From: Caenorhabditis remanei
Taxonomy: Eukaryota; Nematoda; Chromadorea; Rhabditida; Rhabditidae
NCBI RefSeq assembly: GCF_010183535.1
Contig: NC_071330.1
Coordinates: forward strand, 8,413,717-8,477,716
Length of the DNA stretch: 64,000 nt
Reading direction: 5' to 3'
Position numbers and translations under genes: made by a program
The notes under the pieces: generated by a model
The model's database searches: none
Told to the model about the DNA's origin: nothing
The model's input: only the letters and a program-made list of their open reading frames with translations
In this document: in pieces, positions 45,606 to 58,108 of the stretch
How positions within the stretch are numbered: the first letter of the stretch is position 1
Layout of the letters: every line of letters starts with the position of its first letter

Positions 45606-48600
45606 CTAATTATGTGAAAGACGAGAAGATCGGCGGAGAGAAGACTGGAATAAAAATGTGTGTTAATACATATTCGTTGACAGGTGTTCTTACCTCTTGA
45701 ACTGGCACATCTTCATCTTCTTCGCAAACATCTTCCAAAGGTTTCGGTTTGCCGACTCTACCTGGCACTGCTGCACTCGTCTCTGATGTTCCTTCATTTC
45801 TCGAATTAGAAGTAGATGGCTCATCTTCCGGAATGGCCTTTAATGGTGTAAGCCTTGGTCGCCCACGCGCTCTTTTTGTCGGTGTTTCAGTTTCAGTTGG
45901 TACTGAACTTCCTCGTTTTCGCTTCTCGGTCGATGAAACTGTTTCAGAAGTTTTACGGGGCCTTCCTCGCTTCGGAGTGTTCTGTTCCACAAGAGTGTCC
46001 CGAACTTCTACAGATCGCGTACGAGATGCCTAAAAAAGAATGCCTTTCCAAAAATTTCATGAAGATAACGCTACTTACGGATCTTCGGTTAGCACTTTCA
46101 GAGCGACTTGTTCGTGTTTTCTTAGATGGAGTTTTTTCTGCGCGTTTCCTTTCCAACTCGTCCCTAGGAAATAGTGCGTCTAGTAATTCACTAGGGGTAC
46201 GGTTTTTCAATGCCATTTGTCGAGTAGAAGACCGCGGAGTTCTCGAAGGTTCGGGTTCTTCTACCACAACGTCACGTTGGCGAGAAGCTGAACGAGTTCT
46301 TCTGGATGGCGTACTAGAATCTTGTTCGGCTTCCAAAGTTTTCGTAACTGGAGCCGGAGTTTTCTGAATGGATCTCGAACGAGTGTTTTCCTGAAAATAA
46401 CAATATTAAAAGTTGAGTTCTCTTTTTAGTAGAAAGAGGACTATTCGGTTTGGTACGTTTGGTTTTGTCTGTGTTCAATTTTAAGTAAGTAAACTTACAG
46501 ATGGGGGTCTTTCTTCTTCAATCGATGTTTCTGTTGGTACTGAATTGATTACTTCTCGAACTTCGTATGAAGTACCAGCGACATCTTTTCCACCTTTTTC
46601 AGTTTCTCCTATCTCCACAACTTCCTCAGTCTCTACTGGCACTTCCGATATTTTCGAAATTTCAATTTCTTTCATTTCTGATTGATCCTCTGTTTTAGTA
46701 GGCATTTCCTGTACATCTTCTTGAACTTCTTCAGTTTTTTCTTGTTCCCCAGATACAGTCTCCTGTTGATTTTCTTCAGCAAGTTCTACAATTGCTTGGG
46801 ATTGTTTCACGCTTACAATATTTTCAGAAGGTTCCATCTCTCCAGCCACTTCAATTGGCTCGCTTTCATCTTCAGATTGAACTTCCGCACTTCTCTGGAT
46901 GATATCATCAGCAATGTCTTCTTCTTTTTCAATATCTTTTTCTTCTTCTTCTACATCCTTTTCTTCTTCTTGTTTTTTGTCTTCTTCTTCATCCTCTTTT
47001 TCTGTCTCTTGTACCACATCTAAAGTTTCTTCTTCATGTACTGCTTCTTTTCCTTCTTCTCCCTCTACTTCTTCCTCGATTTCTCTGTCCTTTCGTTCTT
47101 CCATTCGTTCTTCTATTTCAATGCGTTCTTCTACGTCTTCTTCCTCTTGATGTTCTTCTGTCTTGTTCGATTCAAAAGTTTCATTGATTGCAGCGGTAAC
47201 ATCGTTTTCTTCTGGTTCAAATGTGTCTTCTTCAATATTTTTTCCCGGAGCTGATGAATCTTCAAGAACTTCAAAGTCATCTTGATTCTCAAACGTCTTC
47301 TCACTCTCAATACACTCTTCTTCATTCTCTTCTTCTTCTTCGACATCTTCAATTTCGTCATTTTCCATCTCTTCCTGGGTGATTTCATTCTCTTCAACAT
47401 CCATTTCATCTTGCATTTCAATAGTTTTTGATCTTCTTGTGGTCATTGTTTCTTCTTCTTCATCATCTTCCAGAATTGCAAAATTCAATTTCAGCCCCTT
47501 TGGAGCTTTATCTGTGTCTTCAACACTTTCATCAGCTCCTCTCGGCACACTTTCATGGAATCGAATCCTTCCTCGATTAGCAGATTGTACAGCTTTTGCT
47601 GTTTTCAGAATACTATTTTGAGCCGGAAGTGGTGGGACTCTATCAGCTGAAGGCGACAATAAATCCTGTTCCAAATCGACATCATTCGGGCGTTTGTAAT
47701 AACGAGCAGGTGTTGCAATCAACATATTTATCTCATCATGTTGATTTGGATCATCAGAAGAAATCAGACTGTTGATACTTGAGTTATTCGCAACAGGAAG
47801 TTCTGGAATAGGAGAGGATTCAACTGCCTTTTTCCATTGCTGAATTCTCTTCGCAGTCTGAAAATATGAACTTTTTTTTTCTCTGAATTTACATGAATTA
47901 CTTACAGGTGGAACGTATGAAACAGAAGAAACACTTGAAAAACTGTCATCATCATAATCATCAAATTGATTCGACCTCTTTCTTCGTCTGTTTTCATCAG
48001 CAACTTTCGCAAATACACTGGGTTTCTTTACTCCTATTTTTTCTTTCACTTCTTTTACCGTCTGCATATCAAACATAGTTTTCACAGAGCTATGAATTTC
48101 TCGCTCTTTTGAACTTTTTTGTGGAGTTCCTCCTTTGTTCTGAACCATTCCTGGCATGAACATTGATAGAAGTTTATTTGACCTTATAGCTTCAGAAGAC
48201 ATCGCGTGAAACTTCTCATTCTCAAAAAGATAGACTTGATAGAGCATTTCTGACTCTGGATCGAGAACTGGCACTGAAAAGAAATGTTGTCGATATCAGT
48301 AATGGACACAAATAAATCACTCACATCTGCACTCTCCTTGTTCCAATTGCAGTTTCATTCTTTCTTCAAATCTCTTCATATCATATGCATTGATTGTTAT
48401 ATCAACTGGAACACCTCCTCCCCACAACTTCTCATAACTAATCTGTTCATTTTGCAACGAGAAAACTTTCTCTCCGAGAGCCCTGATGCGTTCTCCATCC
48501 TTGTCATCAATCAAAGCTTTCTTTTCTTGATCCAAAACGTAATAAATCTTTTCCAAATCCACATCCAACATTTGATTCGTCATGATTTTGATGGTTTCCA

Positions 48601-51395
48601 GACCGATTTGTTTATCGGTCAAGTTGATTTCATTGGGTGAAGCACGAATCCAATCTATGATATATTGAATGACAAGTTCCCGTTTAATTCTTTCAGAAAT
48701 ATTGACATTAAGAAGAGATTCCAATAGATCAACAGGTGTTGGTGGATACCATTCATGATGTGGAATATCATTCCAGAACTGCGCATTCGGAGCAATACGG
48801 TTCATATTTCGAACGATTGATTGAATCGGAAGTGATGATCTGGAATAAAGTCAGATCAAATAAATAAGAAATGGATATGGATTTGCTTACGAATTTCTGA
48901 TAGCTTCAAGTTTTCTTTTTGAATGCATTTCTCTCATTTTCTGTTGTCTCTCTTGATCCACAGGTATGATATTAAAAGTTATGAATTGATAAGTGAGTTT
49001 CGTATGATTTCTGACACATTTCACTGAGCATGCCAAGTTATGTAGTCGTGAACTTTTCAAAGCCTTTGAACATGTTTTGATGTATTCATAGACAACTCTG
49101 AACAGTTTGATTCCTTGAGTCACAGCATCTTGAGCAAGAGGTGAGAGAGCATATGATCTTCCTTGGAAAATAGAAACCATCTTATCAGAAATCGTTCTTT
49201 TGTAATCAATTGCTTCGTGGAGCGACCATTCAGCAATTTCATTTTTCAGCGTATCGCTAATCTCCGAACAGTTCACAATTTCACAAAGTTCTTTGACTTT
49301 CCCGTAATAGACGATGAGGTTTAATATCACTTTCTGTTCGGATGATAACTGGGAATGATTTATATCCGCAGCACTCTGGAAACGTTTTCTTTGAAGAAAT
49401 GTAAATAAATTCTAGTCAAAGATTCCTCTTACCGAGTTTGGAGATCCTGATAAAATATTCTTTCTGACTAGACCAGCAGCAATGATAACATTTGAGATAG
49501 ATTCGGGTGATTGTAGATAATATGATAACTTTGAAGCACATTTGTTCAAAATCTGAAATTACCTCTACTGTGAACATTTTCTAAATAATGGAAATCTCTT
49601 ACCGTATCCTGAATATTCTGAATTTTCATCCATTCAATTTTCGATGATTTGGCAACATAGATCCGTTCATAACTTAATGCAGATGGATAGAATAACTGGT
49701 CTGCATCTGATATCGAGCTGGAAAATCTGGAGACGTCGTTGGCATGCGAAGTGAGAATTCCGATATCATTGACGTCCTCCGATCGAATATTGGACTTGAT
49801 CGTCGATAGAAATGCGCATTGTTTCAAGACAGTTCCGTCGGTTGATACTCTTCCTGGTACTCTCTTATAATACCATGCATCTATATCAAATACGGCTGCT
49901 TCGACTATGTATTCAGGAAGGCCATTTGGATCATCTTCAGTTGTTTTCATTTTTTGTCTCTCATAAGATAAAAGAACAGAATTTCTATTGGAAGTTGATC
50001 CAAAACTATGAGATACATTAGCTATTGATTCATCAGTTCCTCGCTTCTTCATTGTCATCCAATGCTCTCTTTCAGTCACAATCGGATTCACCGATATCCA
50101 TTTCTCTCCAAATAATATTTTATGTTCCAAACAAACAGCAAAATATGGTCGATCGTATTTCTCTGTAGTTTCGACTTCTTCCAATGTTTTGAAGGATCCA
50201 CGCCATAATTGAATCATGATTGGATGACGTGGAGATGCGCTGAAAAGATGCATTACCAACATCAATTTCCAGAACTGTATACTCACTCAACGGCCGCAAT
50301 GAAATATTCAAATTTGTCAGGGTCGTCTTCTGGTTCCAGTGGTGCAATTTCTCTTATAATCCGTTCATGTCTCAATTCCAAAAAATTCATTTGATTAGAT
50401 GGATTTAAAGAAGCAGCAAGAATACCACCCATTGAAAGACCGACAAGAAGGGTGCGACTTCTTGGCATCAGAGCCAACGCTGTTATATAGACACCTTCTA
50501 TCGGATAGTCACGATAGCTTCCATCATTTTGAGTGTACTGAAGAGTAGTTCCGTCTGTGAATGCACCTGAAAATATGAAAATAAAAAGAAAATAACTATT
50601 TTCTTTCTGTATTACCCATCAAATTAATCAGATTCTTTCTGTCGTTATGAATCGGAATAAGAAGACTTGAAGTATCCTCAACTGCTGTTAAACGAGCAAG
50701 ATGGCATTCAGTGTCTTTGCATCCTGTGAGAATTCAAATTAACCTATATCAGATGATTTTGGATTCTTACCAATGGCAACTACATGTTTCCATGTCATCA
50801 ATCGATGATACAGATTCAAAACTTCTCTGTTCGATTTATCTGCCATATCAGCCGATGAAAATAGCGTTTTGACTACAGTAATCTTGGTTGGAATTTCTGC
50901 TGAATGAGTTATTTCCAGTTTCGGAACATTTTCTTTTGCAACCAGAGCAACAACAAAATGTTCAGCTCCCCAGGATTGACGTGGATCCTCGACTCCCAAC
51001 AGAATTCCAAGTAGACCATCTGAAAAGAAAAGAAATATATGCACTTTGTTACTAAAAAGATATACTAGTTTAGAAATAATCACATCTACCAAACCCTCAA
51101 TATAAATCAATAAAATACCTTCAGTTGGAAAATAATCAACATCAATTAGATTGCATCCCTCAGGGAAAGTATATGAATGTGTTACTCTTTCCCATTCAAT
51201 ATTGAAAATTTGACACTGATTCTTCTTGAAATTCACAATATATGGAAGCTGTCGTCCTGAAAAATGTATTCCAACTCGAGTGTTTCTTTGAATAAAATAC
51301 TTACCAATAGATGTTTTGAGTATAGTTTGCTTCTCTCCACGCCAGCATTCATACTTTTCGTATGGTTGGAAGATGGATGAATTTTCGTTCTCCAT
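45606..51395 (-). CDS. mel-28: MEL-28 (ELYS/AHCTF1), nucleoporin and chromatin-binding protein
   Basis: Large multi-exon minus-strand gene with ATG at 51393-51395 after a TTTTCTAG acceptor (MENENSSIFQPYEKYECWRG). The N-terminal half (51395 to about 49500) has the beta-strand-rich look of the ELYS propeller. A helical region follows (for example VTQGIKLFRVVYEYIKTC, 48317-49330). A long disordered tail includes an extreme Glu/Asp-rich tract (about 46500-47450). The C-terminal exons carry two AT-hooks, KRGRPRKTSE and RARGRPRLTP, plus basic Ser/Arg repeats. The last exon is 37 bp (45606-45642), ending SSLRRSSRLSHN. ELYS/MEL-28 seeds nuclear pores on mitotic chromatin with the NUP107 complex and is required for nuclear envelope assembly in embryos. 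Several introns are only about 45 bp. An alternative read-through at 45693 would give another short tail. Confidence 0.92.
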
Positions 51396-52868
51396 CCTAG
51401 AAAAAAGCAAATGAAATATTCTATCCTTTTCACAAAATTATTGTTTCAACACAATTCGGGTATCTATGAAACCATTCGTGTTCAAACGACCGGGAAGAAA
51501 CAATAGATTGAACCGCAAACACCGCCACGTCCATTTGCGTCGGGGGACGGCTAGATTCTGATGTCTTAGAGGAAGGTTTGTCATCTACAAACTGATGATT
51601 GTTGAGAGAAAAAAAGAATAGACATTCATCTGGAAATCATGGAAATGCTACGAACAAATTAACAGAAATCTACAGTAGTTACCAATTATTTTCTGAGAAT
51701 AATTTGCAAGATGAAACTGTTCATTGGAATGGATCCTACATATTATTGGAAAATAATAAGTTCAAAAACTATATTGTTATGGAAATAAATTCAATTATGT
51801 TTCTTGTTCTGACTTATCATAAAATGGAAACGTTGTTTTGATAATTTTCACATATTAAAATGAATTAAATCATTGCACTCTGTTCGTAAAATATTTTGCT
51901 AGGTTTTAGAATCTTGACTGACAATACGAACCAAATTCTTATTGAACTTCAACAGACTGACCTTAAATAACGAATTGACAATAATCACCAGATTACTGTA
52001 GTTTTGAAAATTATAGGATTTTTCTGTAATCTTTACATGTGAAATACGGGATATCGAACAAATAATATATAGTTTATTCGTTTTCAATTCGTGTTTTCGA
52101 AGGTTCTGAAAATTTTTGTTCTTGTAGTTAAGGGATGCTCCGGTTCGAATTGAAGTTTTGAGTTTTAAAACTTATAATGCACTTCGAAAACTTTGAATTT
52201 TACATTCGAGTGCAATCATTTGATTGTCACAAAATATTTTCCTTTCTTAGTTTTTCCATCTTTAAAAAAAATTTTGGTTTTTTTCTCCAAAGATGTCAAC
52301 ACAAAATTATTTTTTTCTAGGCGTGCGATCAAAAATGTTCACTGCGTCCCATCCCGATCTACAGTACTGCCGGCCTCGTAAATCGACAATAAGATATTCA
52401 AAGTCTGCCGGTAAATTAATTTTGTTTTGTGTGGAATATGTAGTTCGGTCCCGATTTCAATGTTGTAATTTGGTGAAATAACGCATAACAATTATCTAGT
52501 TTTTCTCAATCTTTTTCCAGACTTGTCAAAAATCGGGCCGGGCCGAAATTTCTCTTGGCCCGGCCCGGATTCAAAAATGGGTACCCATTTTTACCAATTT
52601 TTTTTGAAACTTTTCGAAAAAATAGAGTAAAAATTCTTAAATTATCATACATATTCACATTTTGATTCAATTTTAAATGTTTATTCGAAAACTATACTTT
52701 TTTCAAAAAAGTTCAATAAATTTCCAAAAATTTCCAAAAAAAATTCAAAAACTCAAAATGTTTCAGAACGGGCCGAGCGGGCCGGGCCGAGATTTTTCCT
52801 GATTTTGGCCCGGCCCGTGACAAGTCTGTCTTTTTCTAGTGACTAAAGTTGTTTCTTTTCAGCACAAA
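51396..52868. other. Divergent intergenic region mel-28 / RING gene
   Basis: About 1.5 kb between divergent starts. It holds a GC-cored hAT-like MITE (52518-52828) ending only 40 bp before the RING gene ATG, plus AT-rich sequence. No other gene is supported. Confidence 0.55.
52518..52828. mobile_element. GC-cored hAT-like MITE with 8-bp target duplication
   Basis: The 311-bp element starts CAGACTTGTCA and ends TGACAAGTCTG. It is flanked by perfect TCTTTTTC repeats (52510-52517 and 52829-52836). Subterminal blocks GGGCCGGGCC and GGCCCGGCCC occur near both ends. An 8-bp target duplication plus CAG ends indicates the hAT superfamily. Its right edge lies inside the RING gene's trans-splice region (acceptor CTTTTCAG at 52862). 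Confidence 0.85.
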
Positions 52869-54478
52869 ATGATGCTCGCCCCGCAGCTTTTTCGCGACAT
52901 TGTTCGGCCTTGTCCAGGGTGTGACACACGTAAGTTTGAAATTTACTTGACTTTTGTCTATTCCGGATGAAATTGTTAGGTAATCAAACTATTTTACAGC
53001 CTACGACATTCGTCTTCACGCCCCACATGTACTACCATGCTCACACACATTCTGTTTGATGTGTCTTTCGAAGCACGAACAGAGAAAGAAACGGAATTGC
53101 TTGATCTGCAAGGCAAAATACTCGAAATTCGCTCCGAACTTGGCACTGATGGGTGAGTATCGTTTCTTAAAATACCCATAAATCGTTCGATTTTCAGAGG
53201 TATCTGAACGAATTGACGAGCGGCGAGCGTTTCTGGAGGCGGACACGCGACAATGTGATGAGTGCGACAATAGAGTTGTGAAGAGTACACTGAGACGTTG
53301 CGAAACATGCGAAAAACAATTGATCACAAGAACAGAATACAAATTGGTAGTTTCTGTTTTTATAAAAGGATCCTTGATGATTGCTTTACTTTTTAGGAAT
53401 GTATTGTGTGTTTGGAATGTTGTGTGAACTCTCACAACGGACATACGTTCTCTCGAATCAACACAGCCGCATCATCATCAATTGAATCGTCACCGATGGT
53501 TCAACAGAGAGCTCGTCATCCGTCAACATCTTCTGCTGTCTCCGTTCATTTCAGACACCCGTCAACTGTTTCGGGGAGATTGTTAGTGTTCTCTAAACTC
53601 GTTTAATCGAAATGAAATGCGCTTTCAGATCTACCAAAGGAATTATCAACACAATCAAAAGTTGGTCGATTCGATCGTCGAGCAATGAGTTGTCATTCGT
53701 TCTTTCTCCACCATCCAAATTAGCGTTTAGTGAAGAAGATATTGTAATGCAATGTCAATCACCATTTTATGGTATGCTTATAAAACCTCCTTCATCGCAA
53801 ACGAAATTTTTCAGAGGAAGAAGAGCAACAAAAACAACAACATGAACTGATTCGGAATCGTATGTCTTCATCCCGATATATCTGTTATGATACGAAAAAC
53901 CCCGATGACGTTTCAGTGGACAGCGTCTTTGGTAAATCAAGCATTCGTTTGACCGAACATTATTTGCTTTTTCAGTCGAGTCTCCACAATCGCTGCCCAA
54001 GAACATGGCTCCCAAATTGTCATCAACATTAACCGGACGTTCTTCACCCATTCAAAATAAGAATGATTCTGGTGTGGTGATGTCGACACCTTCACCCTCT
54101 TCCCGAGACGCGCCTTCAACGTTGACGTCATCTCACCATTTCTCTCGGTCGGCTACGTCCCTGAGGATTCCTTCTCCTTTAACAACATCGAAGATCCAAA
54201 CGATTCAGAACTTCTTCGGAACGTCGAGGGTCTCGAGAAACAACAGAATTAGAATGGGTGTCACAGATCTTGTCAACACGTAAGTCAACTTCTAACTTAG
54301 AGAATTAAATTATAGTGTTTGAAATGCCAACAAATTCATGTTCCATTACAGGCCATGTCGCCCGATGCCACACCCACGATATACATCAACTCCGAACGAC
54401 TTGAACAATGGACAATACTCGGAGCGATCAACATATCCCGCAACACCCATAATTCACCCAAAACCACAATACTTCTAA
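52869..54478 (+). CDS. RING finger / B-box (TRIM-like) protein
   Basis: Multi-exon gene. The first exons are 52869-52929, 53000-53152 and 53198-53346, and the last ends at 54478. The N-terminal RING finger is CPGCDT, then LPCSHTFCLMCLSKH and CLICKA. A B-box-like Cys/His module follows (CDECDNRVV, RRCETCEK, then CIVCLECCVNSHNGH). The rest is Ser/Thr/Pro-rich and likely disordered, ending PKPQYF. RING proteins are usually E3 ubiquitin ligases; substrates are unknown. There is no obvious coiled coil or C-terminal TRIM domain, so it is a divergent TRIM-type protein. It is transcribed divergently from mel-28. Confidence 0.8.
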
Positions 54479-54928
54479 ATCTTCAAGCTTTGCTGTTTTC
54501 TTTTATTTAAAAGTTAGATTCACAGTTTATAATAGATTATCCCCTCCAACCCATAACAGTACCAGATTGTCATCTGATTATTTTCTTCACAAATATTTTA
54601 TATGGATTTATTTATATGTATCAGCTTGTTTTATGCGCTCAACTCCCCTTTCCCTAGCATATCATCGATGTAACCCTTTTCTCGATTATATCATTTCCGT
54701 ATATATTTTCTATTTCATCTTCCAAACAACACGATTATATTGTCAATTTTAAACAGATCTCACGAAAAAAGAAATAAATCAATCTGAAAAATTGTTTAGT
54801 TTTGTCTCTGCGTTTACAGTGAAAGAGAGAACAAAGATAAATTGTAAACAGATGTATTGGAAAAAGTAGTGATTTTATTCTCTCTTTTTTTCTCGTCTCC
54901 TCTCGCATTCTTCTGTTATCAAGAAGAA
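54479..54928. other. Intergenic, nothing recognised
   Basis: 450 bp between the RING gene and the next secreted-protein gene, with an AATAAA near 54771. Probably the RING gene's 3' UTR plus a promoter. Confidence 0.45.
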
Positions 54929-55851
54929 ATGAGACGTCTTCTTTATCTTTCTCTCATCTTTTTTATTCTCTGTGTTGATAAGTAAGTTAATTCGATTCAT
55001 CAGGTTTTTCTGAAGAATGAGTAATATTTTTGAGATGTTCTTCGAGTTCATGCAAATCAATAGTCTGTCCAAAACAATCAGGAAAACAAATATCATGTGA
55101 TTTGTGCCATACGTGTTTGAATAATGGATCCAGGTTAATCATTTATATAAGTAACGGAATACATATGATTTTTCTAGATTCTGTTACACATCTGATCATA
55201 AGAATTGTCAATGTGCTACAGTTGTCCCGCCAACATGTGGATTTGGAGCATTGAACTACACATTTTGTCATCTATTAGGTAGTTTTTAGTTCTAATTTAA
55301 TCAAAAATGCTCTCTTTATCAGATGATGTTCGTCTTCCACCTCCTGAAATAATTGTTCATGACGAACATTCGGTTTCAGCTGTAGTTCCAAGATTCTTTC
55401 AAGAAGCTCCATTTGATTCCATCAAACCATCCTTCTTGTACCTTTTAGCTCTCTTTTCGAAGGTGGAATAATGCTAACTGAAGAATCATAAAACAATAAA
55501 TCATCTTTCAGAATGGTTCCGAGTGCAATTCATTCGGTCACATCGAGGCATATCACAGAAATCAAGACAAATGTCTTTTGAGAATTCGAGTTCAAATGCC
55601 AAAAATTGATTATACAGGCACTGATGTGAGTTTTAAAAATGTCATTTTTTGATTATTTTTCGAACGTTAAGAATTACTACTACGATGACCGATCACCTCT
55701 TGAGTCCCAGTTTTCGAAAGATTTATTTGGAACTGCTCAAAATGTCACATTCTGGAATGAAGTCACAATTCGAAGAGATGAAAAACTACAAAATAGTTCT
55801 CTCGCATTCGCAACTGTTTTGAAATCTGATCGAGTTGACTATGTTTTATAA
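54929..55851 (+). CDS. Secreted Cys-rich protein, unknown function
   Basis: The start MRRLLYLSLIFFILCVD is a signal peptide. The following exons give a Cys-rich N-terminal domain (KCSSSSCKSIVCPKQS, CDLCHTCLNNGS, FCYTSDHKNCQCATVVPPTC). A longer segment follows with few Cys (DDVRLPPPEIIVHDEHSV, then FGHIEAYHRNQDKCLLRIRV) and the tail KSDRVDYVL. The first acceptor (TTTTTGAG) is non-consensus but keeps frame. About six short exons are supported by phase-consistent junctions. The family is unknown to me; it is probably extracellular. Confidence 0.7.
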
Positions 55852-56530
55852 AAGTAATTGAAAATGTGATTCATTATAAATAAGTAAAGTGCATTTGATA
55901 AATGATTATTTTCATTCTCGTTTAAAAAAAATTCTCGAAAAAGAATACACAGGAAGTAGCTCCACCTTCTGCTCATCCACTTTCTCCCCCAGATATAGAC
56001 TGAGAATGTTCAGAGATTTCATCACCGGCTCCGGGAATGTCTCAAGATAAGACTATTTTAAAAATCCTAGACCTGTTACCTGCTTGTTTAACTTTCAATT
56101 CCTCCCATTCCGTATCTACGGTAACCCGATTGATAACCTTCTTCTCCACTTCTATAACTTCTTGATTTCATTTTCTAAAACCGTAGCAGTAGAACAACGT
56201 CCGAAAAGCTGTTAGGGAATATATCTTGTGCCCAACTCTCATAGAAACGTTCTGCCGAGCTGTTTCTCCGTAATTTTTTCAGTTCAATGATTTCAAATCT
56301 CAATAACTTATACTGAAACTTTCGAATCTCCTTTAAAGAAAACTCACCCTTTTCGTTATTTCTTTTTTTCTACTTCCTTTCATGAAAAAAGTTCACCAAG
56401 TAAAAAAATGAAGTGCGAAAACGTTTATAATAGTCGTCTGTCTCTTTCTTTTTTATTCTTCTTTCTGTTTCCCCGAGAAACCAAAAAGCTCTTTGTGCTC
56501 CGTTTTTTACGGAGCACTTTTCTTCAAAAA
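55852..56530. other. Intergenic, nothing firm
   Basis: About 0.7 kb between two same-strand secreted-protein genes. No repeats or RNA genes were recognised. Pyrimidine-rich runs near 56340-56530 lie upstream of the LDLa gene ATG. Confidence 0.4.
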
Positions 56531-57946
56531 ATGCTTAATTTTCTGTTTTTTCTTTCAATAATTGAATATTCATTTGGTCAATTACCAGGACCCAACGGTA
56601 GCTTTTTATTTGTTTTCAATTGATTTTTATTGTGGTTGTTTTTCAGATTATCCTGGAAAAATAGGCGGTCGTTGTGGATTATTTCAGTTTGATTGTGATC
56701 CTACAGCAAGAACTCCGTTATGTATTCCATTAGTTGCTGTAAGAGATTGTACTCCAGATTGTCCGAATATGAGTGATGAATGTAGGTAATGTGGATAGTC
56801 AACTGTCTTTTGGTCTCTTTTTCTACTGTAAATTAATCTGGATACGTTCGAATGAGAAGGGAACCCTGACAACTGTATCATAACTCAATCAATCATTCAG
56901 GGTGTGGTCATGGAACAATTCTCTGTGATGCTGGAGTTGGACAGAAACGATGCGGAAAATGCGTGAGACCACAGGATATGGCCAATTTATGTTTAGATAG
57001 AAAATGTATGTTGTTCCACGATTTCCAATTTTTTCTCTGTTTTAAGGGCAACATTTATGTGCTTATCAAGGAACATATAAATGTGCTAAAACAATGAATT
57101 GTATATTTGCGAAATGGTTGATGGATGGAAAAGACGATTGTGGAGATGGAAGTGATGAAGATGTATGCAGGCATGGATTAGTTTCTTGTTCTGGTTCAGT
57201 ACCATCTCCAACTACTATACTGGAACCAGTGACATCGACGGAAAAACCAAAGGAAACAAAAAAGAAACCAATTTATAAAAAAGGTAATGACTTTGTATTA
57301 ACCAGACATGACACGGGTCGGGTCGGGCCGGGCCAATTTCCATGTTCATTGAGAGGGCCTCCGCTGGAGGCCGTGCATGGGTGAAGTGACTTTTTTTCCG
57401 AAAACATGTTTTCAAATGGTGATTTTTGAAAAAGGAGTTTTAGGGAATTTCGAGATACAATTCGAGTAAATTGACGATTTAAAGTAGTTCTACGGTGAAA
57501 TTAGTGATAAAAAGTACTTAAAATGTATTTTTGGTATCTTAAAATTCAAAAAAACTACCGGGCCGAAGGAAAAATTCAGCCTGCCCGGCCCGTCAAATGA
57601 CAAGTATGGTATTAACTAATTCAACCAAGTTCATTCAGATCGTTGCGAGCTTGGAGAATTCAGATGTTTGAATGGAGAATGTCTGGATATTTCAAGAGTT
57701 TTAGATGGTCAGGAGGATTGTGCAGATGCAAGTGACGAAAGTAGGTTCAATGAGGTATCAAGCATGCTAAATCCAGTTTTTATCTTTCGTTCAGATTACT
57801 GTGAAATGCATGATGGAGTGTGCAATACAGCAGCCCGTTGTTCATTTCAAAGAGATGTTGGAGCATTTGGATGTGGCTGTCCAAAAGGTTTCGCTAGAAA
57901 TCCAACAGGAATTTGTGAAATTGAAGAGAATCGTATGAAACATTGA
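56531..57946 (+). CDS. Secreted LDL-receptor class A repeat protein with C-terminal EGF-like module
   Basis: The signal peptide is [17 protein letters not shown]. Three LDLa-type modules follow: [10 protein letters not shown] to [19 protein letters not shown] to [12 protein letters not shown], and [13 protein letters not shown] to [10 protein letters not shown] Cys module (CGHGTILCD to CGKCV) lies between the first two, and a Ser/Thr/Pro/Lys linker precedes the third. An EGF-like segment ([20 protein letters not shown]) ends the protein. LDLa modules bind calcium through the D-x3-D-x-SDE acidic residues, visible in modules two and three. The protein has no membrane anchor. Its longest intron contains a hAT-like MITE. 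The stop at 57946 is only about 160 bp from the convergent dex-1 stop. Confidence 0.8.
57303..57608. mobile_element. GC-cored hAT-like MITE in LDLa gene intron
   Basis: The 306-bp element begins CAGACATGACACGGGTCGGG and ends CCGTCAAATGACAAGTATG. It is flanked by perfect 8-bp GTATTAAC repeats (57295-57302 and 57609-57616). GGGCCGGGCC and GCCCGGCCC blocks lie near both ends, as in the element at 52518. It lies wholly inside the intron before the third LDLa module. Confidence 0.85.
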
Positions 57947-58108
57947 ACCAAATTATTTTTATTATTGCACATCAATTAATTAACAAAATCATAATGAGCA
58001 AATGGTAGGATGAGTGATTTTTTTCTTTTTTCTCTGTGAAAATAAATCAAGAATCTCTCTGCATTTGTACACCCGTAAAAACAATGAAATTTGAAATTTG
58101 AGAAAATA

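Noticed and set aside
46682..47254. Plus-strand frames rich in Phe and Ser opposite mel-28
   Set aside because: Antisense shadow of the Glu/Asp-rich codons (GAA/GAG/GAT) of MEL-28; no independent gene signals.
51599..52481. Short frames between mel-28 and the RING gene
   Set aside because: AT-rich and without exon structure or similarity; the interval is better explained by promoters and the MITE.
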